The position numbers were made by a program, and so were the translations under genes. From Lagopus muta (Eukaryota; Chordata; Aves; Galliformes; Phasianidae), in assembly GCF_023343835.1 (NCBI RefSeq), contig NC_064439.1, forward strand, positions 29,923,933-29,987,932: 64,000 bases of DNA. The letters run 5' to 3'. Below the pieces are notes generated by a model. The model was not told the origin of the DNA, ran no database searches, and saw only the letters and a list, made by a program, of their open reading frames with translations. Of this stretch, positions 52,173 through 62,560 are shown piece by piece (position 1 is the first letter of the stretch; every line of letters begins with the position of its first letter).

Positions 52173-53345
52173 GCTGTGACCGTTCTGGACTTGAGCAAAG
52201 CCTTTGACATGGTCCCCTACCACATCCTTATCTCCAAATTGGAGGGATGTGGATTTGATGGGTGGACCACTCAATGGATAAGAAACTGGTTGAAAGGATG
52301 CAGGCAGAGGGTGGTCATCAATGATTCTATGTCCAAGTGGAAGCAGGAATCAAGTGGTGTCCCCCAAGCGTCTGTCTTGGGACCGGTGCTCTTTAACATC
52401 TTTATCAACGACATTGATGATGGAATCGAGTGCACCCTCAGCAGGTTTGCTGATGACACCAAGCTGAGTGGTGTGGTTGACACAGTGGGAGGAAGGGATG
52501 CCATGCAGAGGGACCTCGAGAGGCTAGAAAGGTGGGCGTGGGTGAACCTGATGAGATTCAACACAGCAAAGGTGCGGAGTTTTGCACTTGCGCTGGAGGA
52601 ATCCCAGGCTTCCATACAAGGCTGGAAAGAGCAGCCCTATAGAGAAGGACCTAGGGGTCTTGGTAGATGAAAAACTTAACATGAGCCAGCAGTGTGCCCT
52701 TGTGGCTCAGAAGGCAAACGGTATCCTGGGCTCCATCAAAAGAGGGGTGGCCAGCAGGGACAGGGAGGTGATTGTCCCCCTCTGTTCTGCTCTTGTGAGG
52801 CCCCATCTGGAATACTGCATCCCAGTGTGGAGCACCCAGTACAAAAAAGACAGGGAGCTGTTGGAGAGAGTCCAGAGGAGGGCCACAAAAATGATCAGGG
52901 GGCTGGAGCACCTTCCCTATGAAGACAGGCTGACAGAGCTGGGCTTATTCAGCCTGGACAAAAGAAGGCTGTGGGGTGACCTCATTGCAGCCTTTCAATA
53001 TCTAAAGGAGCCTACAAACAGGAGGGGAATCAACTCTTTGAAAGGGTTGATAACTGCAGGACAAGGGGAAGTGATTTTAAGTTGAGGGAGGGGAGATTGA
53101 GGTTGTATGTTAGGGGGAATTCTTTACAGAGAGATTGGTGAGGTATTGGAACAGGCTGCTTAGAGAAGTTGTGGATGCCCTGTCCCTGAAGGTGTTCAAG
53201 ACCAGGTTGGATGGGGCCCTGGGCAGCCTGGTGTAGTATTAAATGTGGAGGTTGGTGGCCCTGGCCCTGCATGGGGCAGGGTGTTGAAGATTCATGATCC
53301 TTGAGGTCCCTTCCAACCCTGGCCATTTTGTGATTTTGTGATTTT
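52173..53345 (+). mobile_element. CR1 LINE, 5'-truncated (copy 3)
   Basis: A plus-strand CR1 of about 1.17 kb that starts immediately before the first RT palm block ('[10 protein letters not shown]') and ends with 'ccattttgtgattttgtg', two decayed terminal octamers. It has the subfamily words [40 protein letters not shown] and a 3' UTR containing 'gtagtattaaatgtggag', shared with copy 1. It lies only about 275 bp downstream of copy 2, same strand, but belongs to a different subfamily, so the two are independent insertions rather than one split element. ORF1 and the endonuclease are absent. Confidence 0.96.
52176..53222 (+). pseudogene. CR1 ORF2 (reverse transcriptase) remnant, copy 3
   Basis: The first frame is open from 52176 to 52670 and contains LDLSKAFD (first palm Asp kept), [10 protein letters not shown] (the usual PQG is PQA here) and FADD at 52446-52457. 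Homology moves to a second frame around 52580-52625. That frame (52582-53085) carries [36 protein letters not shown] and [12 protein letters not shown] third frame takes over near 53040 for the C-terminal part. With two frameshifts and the altered palm loop, no active enzyme is expected. Confidence 0.9.
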
Positions 53346-54897
53346 CAAGGCTAGTTGCATGTTTCTTTCCTCTCCTTTAGCTTGATGCACTGCCACTGGT
53401 GAAGACATAGTTTATTCTTGCAATAGATCTAGAATTATCAGTTTCCCACCTCTCATTTGATGGATCTTACAATTTTGTTCTGAATCTAGGAGACTGTTAA
53501 GATTTTTCCAAGTACTGATGTAGACAGTCTCAGGTGAAAGAGCAAGTTCCTGGAAATGGTACTGATTATTGCTTTGACAGTTCCTGACATATGACATCAG
53601 AAAGTTACAAAATACAAAGACAGTGCTATAAATGGCCATCATGAGCAGTTTAAATGATGTAAATAATAATAAAACATTTGTATGTATCATTGCTAGGTAC
53701 TGTAAAATTTATTTTAGTGAAATTCATCCTAAGGTAGGAATCATCTAATTTATGCAGTACCTAGCATGCATTTTTTTTTCATTGTAGAACTCTTTCTAAG
53801 GAAACTAACTTTTCCCTACTTCTGAATCACAATGTGGTTATCTCTGCAGAAAAACTCTCAGAAAAAGAATTCGTTTCTACTTCTAAACTTTACAGATTCA
53901 TAAATCTGTTGATGCTGTTTTATTGTGAGTCCTTAGAATAGATTGTTTTACCTGATTTTTAAACATTTAGAAGACAAATGTATTAGTCTAAATTGGTCAT
54001 CCTGGCTTCAGTTTATAGGAATATATGACAAAGCTCTACACATCAATACATGGTGATTCAACATGTCCTAAGATAGGTCAGATGAATCGAATCATTTTTT
54101 GGTGATGCACATTGCTTTTGATGGCTTTAGAAGTAATTTAGCATATTTCGTTCAGCCACAGGCACCTGCTTTGGATGTTATCAGTTTAGGGCAGCTGAAT
54201 TCCACCCGTGTGTGTCTACTATCCTGAATCTTTTCACATTAGCTGAGTGGAAGTGGAGACCAGTGGGCCACCCAGAAGCACATCAGCAGGTTTTCCGAGG
54301 TGACAAGCCAGGCTGACAGAGGGCTTTACACAGAGCTGAGCTCTCCTGTTTTAGGATGCTCTGTACTGACTTGTAGGATCTCCTGTTACGCTTTGGGAGA
54401 GGAACAAAAAGCAATGTCTTGTGTTAGTAACAAGTTGAATTTATTCTGCTGTCTTTGAGTTCCATCGAGTAACCTCCCATTCAGCCAGTCTGTGAATTTA
54501 GAAATATATTTTATCTCTGTGATTTAGAAATGGCTTGAGCTACGTCACATGCTGTTAGTTTGCAAAGAAATCAACTTGTTTCAAATGTTTGTTGTGATGT
54601 TTAGACTAAATAATAATAATTAAATACTAAAATGGAAAATTAATCACTTAATTTGTATGGAGATATACAGCTCATGATGAGCTCATTCTGAAAATGGTTT
54701 GCCTGAGCCTGTTAGTGTAGTTAGTAGTGCTAGCAGTGTAATAAAATTATTCTGTTGCTCTGCTAATAATAACTTTTACAATTCCAGTGCTACATATGAT
54801 GCTTACCTTTGCTAATAAGCTTTGACCAACATACAGTTTTCTATGGCACAAAAACTAAAAATAAAATGGAATAGTAATAAAAAGGAATTTTTAAAAC
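53346..54897. other. Unique noncoding stretch between CR1 copies
   Basis: No gene recognised. The block at about 54140-54440 keeps a few CpGs and mixed composition and could be an old regulatory segment. A cAMP-response-like 'acgtcac' lies near 54542. Confidence 0.5.
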
Positions 54898-54983
54898 CAA
54901 CAACTTTCAGTAAGTTTGAAGATGACACCAAGCTGGGAGGAAGTGTTGATCTGCCTGAGGTAGGAAGGTCCTTCAGAACATGC
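54898..54983 (+). mobile_element. Older CR1 LINE, 5' part, split by insertion (copy 5a)
   Basis: A short plus-strand CR1 segment upstream of the nested element. It translates as a CR1 palm region: FSKFEDDTKLGG (the FADD box mutated to FEDD, 54915-54926), then 'VDLPEVGR'. It is cut off at the 3' end of the minus-strand CR1 that starts at 54983. Its continuation lies on the other side of that insertion at about 56335. Confidence 0.88.
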
Positions 54984-56334
54984 AGAATCACAGAATTGTA
55001 GGGGTTGGAAGGGACCTCCAGAGATCATCGAGTCCAACCCCCCTGCCAAAGCAGGTTCCCTACACCAGGTCGCACAGGTAGGCATCCAGGCAGGTCTTGA
55101 ACGTCTCCAGAGAAGGAGACTCCACCACCTCCCTGGGCAGCCTGTTCCAGTGCTCCGTCACCCTCACTGTAAAGAAGTTCTTGCGCATGTTTGTGCGGAA
55201 CTTCCTATGCTCCAGTTTCTGGCCATTTCCCCTTGTCCTGTCTCCACTCACCACTGAAAAGAGTCCGGCCTCGCCATTCTGCCCCCCACACCTTAGATAT
55301 TTATAGACCTGGATCAGGTCCCCTCTCAGTCTCCTTTTCTCAAGGCTGAACAGACCCAGTTCACTCAGCCTTTCCTCATAGGGGAGATGCTCCAGGCCCT
55401 TCACCATCTTCGTGGCCCTCCGCTGGACTCTTTCCAAGAGATCCCTGTCTTTTTTGTACTGGGGAGCCCAGAACTGGACGCAGTACTCCAGATGAGGTCT
55501 TACCAGGGCAGAGTAGAGGGGGAGGATCACCTCCTTTGACCTGCTGGCCACACTCTTTTTAATACACCCCAGTAAGCCATTGGCCTTTTTGGCCACAAAG
55601 GCACACTGCTGGCTCATGGCCAATCTGTTGTCCACCAGGACACCCAGGTCCCTCTCTGCAGAGCTCCTCTCCAGCAGGTCATCCCCCAACCTGTACTGGT
55701 GCATGCAATTATTCCTCCCTAGATGCAAGACTCTACACTTGCTTTTGTTAAACCTCATCCGGTTTTTTTCTGCCCAGCTCTCCAGCCTATCCAGGTCTTG
55801 CTGAATGGCAGCACAGCCTTCAGGCGTGTCAGCCAATCCTCCCAACTTCGTATCATCGGCAAACTTGCTGAGGGTGGCCATTATCCCCTCATCAAGGTCA
55901 TTGATGAAGATGTTGAACAAGACCGGACCCAGCACAGACCCCTGAGGAACACCGCTAGTTATAGGCCTCCAACCGGACTCTGCACCACCAACAACGACCC
56001 TCTGTGCTCTGCCAGTCAGCCAGTTCTCAACCCACCTCACTGTCCACTCATCTATCCCACACTTCCTCAGCTTTGTTATAAGGACGTCATGGGGGTCAGT
56101 ATCAAATGCCTTGCTGAAATCAAGGTAGACTACATCCACTGCTCTCCCCCTATCCACCCAGCCAGAGACAACATCATAGAAGGCTACCAGGTTGGTCAAG
56201 CACGACCTCCCCCTTGTGAACCCGTGCTGACTACTCCTGATAACCTCCTCTTCTTCCAGTTGTCTGGAGATGACATCCAGTACAAGCTGTTCCATCACCT
56301 TTCCAGGGACAGAGGTGAGGCTGAACAGGTTGGA
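54983..56334 (-). mobile_element. Younger CR1 LINE inserted in antisense (copy 4)
   Basis: A minus-strand CR1 of about 1.35 kb. Its 3' end is at the low coordinate, where the complement reads 'ttggactcgatgatctctgg', 'aggtcccttccaacccc', ATTCTGTG-ATTCTG. Its 5' end is truncated within the RT, just before '[12 protein letters not shown]' (about 56331). It is the least decayed CR1 in the window, with a single uninterrupted ORF2 segment (listed separately). Words shared with copy 2 ([35 protein letters not shown]) put both in one subfamily. It interrupts an older plus-strand CR1, so it inserted later. No clear target-site duplication is seen at the junctions. Confidence 0.96.
55060..56331 (-). 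pseudogene. CR1 ORF2 reverse-transcriptase fragment, open frame (copy 4)
   Basis: The open frame formally begins at 56376 in flanking CR1 DNA. CR1 homology starts near residue 16, so about 423 codons belong to this element. RT blocks appear in order: [12 protein letters not shown] (about 19-30), SSQHGF (48-53), YLDFSKAFD (84-92, first catalytic Asp at 86), [11 protein letters not shown] (141-151), FADD (172-175, coordinates 55852-55863), then the thumb/C-terminal region with [23 protein letters not shown] and [13 protein letters not shown]. It ends at 55060-55062, the usual CR1 ORF2 position just before the 3' UTR. The catalytic Asp residues are intact, but the endonuclease, ORF1 and N-terminal RT are missing. 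No promoter or start of its own is evident, so it is a dead-on-arrival copy. Confidence 0.88.
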
Positions 56335-57138
56335 TTGATGGGCTGAGGCCAATTGTATGAGCTTCACCAAGAACAAGTTTCAGGTGTTGCATTTTTGGGG
56401 CATTGCATGGGTTTGCTGTGATCAGACTTGGGGCAGAGTGGTTGGAAAGTGACACAAAGAATCTGGGGGTGTTAGCTGACATGCTCAATATGAGCCAGCT
56501 GGGTGCCCAGGTAGCCAGGAAGGCCAATGGCATCCTGACTTGTATCAGAAACAGTGTAGTCAGTAAGACTAGGGTGGTGATCATCCCTCTGTACTCAGCA
56601 CTGTTGAGGCTGTACCTTGAGTACTGTGTTCAGAGTTGGTTTCCTCACTACAAGAAAGACCCTGAGGTCTTGGACTGTGCCCAGAGAAGGGCAGCAAATA
56701 TGGTGAAGGGTCTGGAGCATGAGTCTTACAGGGAGAAGCTGAAGGAACTGGGATTGTCTAAGGTGGAGAAAAGGGGACTCAGGGGAGACCTTATTACTCT
56801 CTACAACTACCTGAAAGGAGGTTGTAGAGGGGTGGGAGTTGGCCTCTTCTCCCAGAGAACTACCAATAGGGCAAGAGGTAATAGCCTGAAATTGCACCAG
56901 AGAAGTTTCAGCTTGTTTATTAGGAAAAAATTGTTCTTGGAAAGAGTGCTGATGCATTGGAACAAGTTGCCCAGTGAGGTCATGGAATCTCTGTCCTTGA
57001 AGGTCTTTAAGAAGTGTGGAGATGTGCCCTTGAGCAACATGGTTAGTGAGTGTGGTGATGATGGGTTGATAGTTGGACTTGATAATCTTGTTGGCCTTTT
57101 CCAATCTTAGCAATTCTGAGATTATATGATTCTGTGAC
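56335..57138 (+). mobile_element. Older CR1 LINE, 3' part, split by insertion (copy 5b)
   Basis: Continuation of the plus-strand CR1 begun at 54898. It picks up at 'gggctgaggccaattgtatg', the CR1 position a short way after the FADD box, so only a few dozen bases between 5a and 5b are missing or degraded. It proceeds through MSQ, RKANGILTCIRNS, PLYSALLR, YLEYCVQSW, GLEHESYREKL and GDLITLYNYLKGG to a 3' end reading 'ttggccttttccaatctt' and ATTCTGAG-ATTATATG-ATTCTGTG. This third subfamily is more diverged than copies 1-4. Confidence 0.93.
56403..57110 (+). pseudogene. CR1 ORF2 C-terminal remnant with a long open frame (copy 5b)
   Basis: A 235-codon frame covers the post-palm RT region and the C-terminal domain of the older CR1 without an internal stop, and reads into the 3' UTR to a stop at 57108. 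It contains NLGVLADMLNMSQ, ANGILTCIRN, LEYCVQSW, RRAANMVKGLEHE and HWNKLPSEVMES. No catalytic block is present in it; the FADD-equivalent is FEDD on the far side of the insertion. It is probably a relic that kept its frame by chance, but an exapted exon cannot be excluded. Confidence 0.8.
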
Positions 57139-57342
57139 TCAACTGATGATGTAAAAGTGTAGTTTTATACATGATGGCAAATTCATCATTTGGCCTCAGT
57201 AAGATAAAATCTTTGCCTCCTTGTAACTTCATTAGGATGTCACTGTAGCGGTTACTAACATATTCTGATTTGAACCTATGCAAATGTCAGCCTTGAAAGT
57301 CTGCTAATATTGTTGAGACTGCCATAAAGATTTTTTTTCCAG

Positions 57343-57496
57343 TGCTGTGAATGAGGTGAAAATGCTGGAAATAATATGCTTTCTTGTCCAAGAAAAGCAG
57401 AAACAGCTGCTTGGGAAGAGCCGGGGAGTCTATTGCAGTGGAGAAGTGAAGTATGCATCAATCAGAGTAATTAAAAGTTGGCTGTGTGGACAAGAG
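57343..57496 (+). other. Candidate exon with strong splice sites and one open frame
   Basis: Upstream is an uninterrupted T8-CC-AG acceptor ending at 57342. Downstream is CAAGAG/GTAAGT at 57496/57497, a perfect-consensus donor. The 154-bp segment has exactly one open frame. That frame begins with one base completing a codon, then 51 codons (starting AVNEVKMLEI, ending SWLCGQE), and ends on a codon boundary. I do not recognise the peptide. It lies 200 bp after a CR1 and could be a lineage-specific or non-coding exon. A chance match remains likely without RNA evidence. Confidence 0.25.
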
Positions 57497-58867
57497 GTAA
57501 GTGAATCGCTTTTCCTAAGAAGCAAAAGTACTGTTGTTCCTGCTTACCAGCTTTTATCATGCTGTGGTTACAAGTAGTTTTCATACTCATTGCTCTTGCA
57601 TTTGAGGGTGCAAAGATAGTCATGCTTAGGTGTCTCTGTGGCAATATCACTGCCCTGTTCCTGTCTTGATTCTACTTTGCCACATCTCCCTCAAATTCTG
57701 ATCATGTTAGTATGAACAACCCTTGCTAACCACTGACAACAAGAGAAGACAAGGTCAGTAGCAGGATCTTCTCAGCTCATCTTCCTCCAGCCAAACAGGG
57801 CAGAACAGTTGTGTAGGCTGGTACCTCTGTGTGAAGTAGGCAAGGACATCAAAATGGCAGACAGCAGGCACTTCCACTTCCTTTGGAAAAACACCTAAGG
57901 AGCACTAAGTGGTGACTTCAAAGACTTTTTATTCACTGCCCAGAGGAATGGATATTTTGTAATACAAAATGAATCAAATTTCAAAGCCTGTAAAGGTCAA
58001 AAGCAGCCTCTGGCCAAAGGAGAGGAAGAAGCTGATAGGAATTACACCTCTCCACAAGAGGCCACTTCAGCACAAACAACTCTTGTGAAGTTGCACCTGT
58101 GAAGAGTTAACCACAAAGCCTGATGGATGAGAAGTGATCACTCATCCCAGGGACAGGCAGGGACCAGTAATGCTCAGCTGAGGCAGTTTTACTTGCTTTT
58201 ATTCTTCAAGCCACTTTAGTCTTGCTTGAGGTAGGGTGATGAGCAACAGTTTTCATGGCTGCTTAGGCTAGGTTGGATACTGCTGGAATAAAGAGCCCTG
58301 TGAAGCAATAGTGCTCACAATATTTAAGAAAAGTAAGTGCAGGAGATGGAAAGTTGGGGAGAATTAACACAGGAACTTGTCAGTGTGCAGCAGCCTCCTC
58401 CCATCCTCAAATTAGTCCTCTCTGAATTATAGCTAATATTATTTCTGTACAGACCAATGTGGTTTTTCAAAGGAACTGATTAAAAAGTACCCTGCTGTCA
58501 CTGGTTCAAACTCTTTCCTCCCTGGGTGGAATACAAAAGATAAGAATAAGCACAATCATGCAAATATTCAGAATAAAAGGTTACAGCAAGATTTTAGGTT
58601 GGCTGCCTTACTCAAGACCAATATAGCACTGTTAAATTTTTTTTATACTTTAGCTTATCATCAGATATTCTTGCCGTTTCACAGAAAAAAAAATTATTTG
58701 ATAAGTTTCGTTTTTCTGGGTAATGTTATTTTGATGTCTTGCTACCAGAAAAACAAACAGTAAAACAAACATCAACAATGAAGTATGTATCATGAGTTGG
58801 TACAGACCTCAGAAGAGAGGGAGAAATGTCTCATAAAAGTTCTCTTAAGTTGTGTTGGTATGTAGTG
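57497..58867. other. Unique noncoding stretch
   Basis: No gene or repeat recognised. The part just before 58868 may be a further decayed extension of the old CR1 that follows. Confidence 0.5.
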
Positions 58868-59476
58868 AACTGAACATGTGCCAAGAGTGTCCTCTGGCAA
58901 TAAGGAAGGTCAACAGCATGCTAGGTTGTTTTAACAGGAGAACAAAACAGTACATTGCTATTCCTCTTAACCTGTCACTTATTTGAACACACATACAACG
59001 CAGCATACATTTTTGGGCCCTCACTGTGAGAAAACTGTTTATTACCTGAGAAGGGATAAGCAGAGAATTGTCAAGATGGTCAGGGCTTCAGCGCTTTCCA
59101 GTGAGGAGAAGCTGAGGGAGCTGGGCTTGTTCAGCCTGGACAATAGACGCCTTCAGAGAGTCTGACAGCAGTCCAGGCTGACAGGTTTGTTATTGAGAAG
59201 ACAAGGCCATATCCCTCACAGTCGTGTGTGATGGGAGGACAAGAGACAGTGGGTATTAACTGAAAAAGGGGCATGCAATTGCTTGAAAACAAAATATTTT
59301 TATCACTCTTGCAATGGAAGATGATGTTCAGTGAAGATTTGCCTCCATCCCTAGAGGTTTTCAGGACCAGATTGGAAAAAGCCCTGGAGCAATGCTGTCT
59401 GGCACCTGAGTTTGTTTTGAGCAAGAGGTTTGGATGAGAGATGTCCTGAGATGGTCCCTTCCAATCTGAATTATGC
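58868..59476 (+). mobile_element. Ancient, heavily decayed CR1 LINE (copy 6)
   Basis: Recognisable CR1 order despite heavy mutation: 'ctgaacatgtgccaagagtg' (the LNMSQ region), 'aaggtcaacagcatgctagg' (KANSILG), 'aagatggtcagggcttcagc', 'gagctgggcttgttcagcct' (ELGLFSL), 'ctagaggttttcaggacc' and the terminal 'gatggtcccttccaatctgaatta'. No octamer repeat remains at the 3' end, and a part of the C-terminal region is missing or unalignable (about 59160-59330). It is the oldest CR1 here. Confidence 0.75.
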
Positions 59477-60234
59477 AAGCAAGTGGTTAGTACTCAGCTT
59501 TTTGTAGTGCTCATTTTAGTGGTCAGAAAGCTTCGGGGACCACAAATTTACATTTAAACAGATTTTTTTAAAACAAGTAGATAATTTTGATCATCAGAAA
59601 AGAAGTGATATTATAAAATGAGGAGGGGAAAAAAAAAAAAAAAAGAGATCTCTATTTTTATCAGCATTAGCTTGAAATTCCTTTGTTGAAGGCAGCATCC
59701 AACTTGAGAATAGTGGATGGGAGAAAGCACAACTGTCCTCTTGACCAGGCTGGACAAAGGCATTGGTTCTGTTGTGTTGGCCTGAGTCATGGCCTTCCAT
59801 GTGAACAACATCAGAGCCATCACGCTTCAGCTGCCACCACAGGGTGCCTGCAAACAGAGGAGAAAGAAGCAGTGCTTTGTAGCAACCACCTGCAAATTTC
59901 TCATTACTGGCAGGTACTTTGCAATGGAGTACTAGAACAGGATAATTGCTGGAGATAGAATTGGCAAGAGCAGTATATGGGAGATGCATTCAATTGCACA
60001 TGACTACGGTAGGTGAACTATAAAAAAGCAACCCTGCCATTATATGTTGAACAGCCGGCAACTGTGGATCTTCCATTTTGTTTACGGCAGAACAGACAAA
60101 AGGCTTGTAGTGGCGGCAGTAAATAGCTTGGGGACTCTATGCCTTGTAAAGGTATTCTGGATGCCTTTATGAGCCATCGCTCAAACTTTGGTGACAACAA
60201 CTGTGAGGCATTACAAGTTTATTTGCAAGATTAA
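59477..60234. other. Unique noncoding stretch
   Basis: Nothing gene-like was recognised. An A16 run lies at 59629-59644. The 131-codon minus-strand frame (59594-59989) runs through this poly(A) as poly-Phe and is treated as chance. Confidence 0.5.
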
Positions 60235-60480
60235 GTCTAAATGTCATCCCCGGAGTGCAGTATGAAAACTAATTAATTTTTTTTATGTTTTATCGTTGAG
60301 ATCACTATTCTCCATAGGAATTTGCATTTCTATATGACCCTTGTGTAAGCCAGCTTGCATGGGAGGGGGACTAAATTTGGTTTTGAGATTCATCAGCGGT
60401 GTTCTCCATCCTATTCCAATATTCCATTTCTTCCAAATACTCCAATATAAAGTGTTATTTTGCAGCCAGCCTTACTAAGA
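60235..60480. promoter_or_regulatory. Candidate ancient regulatory element
   Basis: A repeat-free block with 'catccccggagtgcag' near 60244, 'aactaattaatttt' near 60267 and 'aggaatttgcatttc' near 60317. Inferred from composition only. Confidence 0.2.
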
Positions 60481-61239
60481 AAACAAGTGTATCTATGAAA
60501 AACATAATTACTATTTTCTGTTATGTAAAGCTTTGCTATGAATTTTTGTCTTACAGCTGCTTTATCGTATAGATTTCTCAGTATCTCATATAAAGGAGAT
60601 GAGGTTTTTGTCTAATCATCCTGATATTTTAAAAGCTTGTCTTGGAGTTCTTGATTTTATATCTCAACACTTTTTTGGGTTGTAATGGATGTGCTTATTA
60701 ATTAGGAAATTTGAAATTTGATTTGAGAATGTTACTAGGGAGGACAAGTATAAACATCTACAGAATGAGGACATGAAACACTAGGACAGAAAAAGAAGAG
60801 AAGGAAATAAGCCACTAGGATAGAGAAGTAAGAGAAAAACTGAAAAGTTAGATGAAATAATGAAGAACACTTTTTACAATTTATTTTGCCATAAAATCTG
60901 AGGCAAAATTTTTTCCAGACATTCAAGATATGTCTCAGTTTGAGACCTCCCTGCTCTTTCACTAGATGGATGTCCTAAGGCAGAAGGGTGCTATCCTCTG
61001 GCTTTCTCACATCAGCAATGTCTACTTCAGAGCTAGGAGAAAACAGTCAACAGGTACACCAAATGGGGGAAGCATGCTGGTTTGGTGCTGGGTGCAAGAA
61101 GGGGAGAGGAGGTACAGTGCAGCTGTGCAGCCTGAGCACCAGACTGCAAAGTGCACAGCAACAATTTCCTCGTTCCAGACTCATCCAGCATTTGTTTCTG
61201 GAAAATGTAGTCCAGTGTTAAAAAACCACTTTTAAGATC
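60481..61239. other. Unique noncoding stretch
   Basis: No gene recognised; several overlapping frames of 60-90 codons on both strands near 60966-61250 have no motifs. Confidence 0.5.
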
Positions 61240-62560
61240 GTTAATACTCATGTGGTATAAGCACTGTTTCCCCAGCCACTGTTTCTGTCGAATTATCCTT
61301 TTTAAATGCAGAAAAGAGCTTGGCAGCCATTTTCAACAACTATAGCAAATTTTCCAGATGATGTGTGTGCATTGTGTGGGACAGCTTGCTTTATTTTGCC
61401 TTATTTTCCCCTTTATCCAAAATGAAAGTCATTCTATCAGATTGATAGAAAGGTCAGACCTTTTCTGCATGGATAAGTGAGAACTCAGACAGTTGGCATC
61501 CTCTTACGCTGCTGCCTCTACCACGTCCCTGCTGGGCTAAAATACCCTATCCCTCTATTAAATCCATGGATTTGGGTTACTGTTGGCTCAGGAGATCCAA
61601 TTACCTGCCAAATCAGCAAGTTTCTCTTGCACTCCTTGAGGAGGAAATTTACTTCCTTCAACAGCACGCAGAAGGAAAGTATTTCCAAGCTGCAGGTAGG
61701 GTTACACTCCAGCTAAATCTGTGGAGTCCACAGAAAGATATGTAGAGACAGCAATCCTGACCCATCTGTTTTGAGCGCACAATCCTTAAGGGTTTTGGCA
61801 GAGGGAAACTCGTGGATTTATTCTATATACTGTGAGTTCCGTGGCTTAACTTTACTTTTGATACATAGATATTCATTTTAGAAGCCAACAAAAATCTGAG
61901 AATCTTCCATCCGTTTGTGTGTGAAGATTCAGAAAAATCAGTCTAAACAGAGCTTTTAAAGCTAACAGCTTTCCTGATTAACTCATCCTATAATCCAACA
62001 TGCTTCATTTTCTAGGGGGGAAAATCTCAAAGATTGGAGAGTAAAACTGAAACAAACAAAAAACACACTTTGAAATCCATCCCTTTGGCAGCTGTCCCTT
62101 CTTCATTTTGGCAGACAGAGGGTTGCTGGCAAGACTAGTGAGGTAAGGCTAAAAGACAAATGGTTGATCGTGAATCCTTTAACTAAGCTGATATTTCAAC
62201 ACAGTATGTGCCAGAATTTTTCTTTGGCTTACGCTTTATAGAATGTACATGACAACCCCATCAGCATTGTTAATGTATTGGCATTACCTGCCTTATTATT
62301 CATCTCATCTCCCCTTGAATCAGACCCCAAACTTGCAGGAAAATATCGCACAACGGAAGTCTATTTTTGTAGCCTTCTTTCTTGGGTGGAAAAAAGAAAC
62401 CAAACATATGTTATCATGATTTAAAAAAAAAAAAAAAAATGTAAAAATAACCTTTTGAAATTAGTGTATTATTGACTCGGATGCCATTTTTTAGACACTG
62501 ATGCTGATAGCTCTCACGATTGAGGTGTATCTATCTGCTCTACTGTTTCAATCAGTTCAC
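61240..62560. promoter_or_regulatory. Candidate ancient regulatory region
   Basis: Repeat-free blocks with few but retained CpGs, and words such as 'tgtcgaattatcc' near 61286, 'attgttaatgtattggc' near 62266 and 'attattgactcggatgcc' near 62470. An A17 run interrupts it at 62423-62439. The regulatory role is inferred. Confidence 0.2.

Noticed and set aside
50763-53345. Copies 2 and 3 as one CR1 split by an insertion
   Set aside because: Both contain the same RT region and both have their own 3' end, with different subfamily words; they are separate insertions.
55723-56346. 207-codon plus-strand open frame
   Set aside because: It lies exactly antisense to the CR1 reverse-transcriptase frame and has no motifs of its own; a shadow of that frame.
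56595-57113. 172-codon minus-strand open frame
   Set aside because: Antisense to the older CR1 ORF2 remnant; no independent support.
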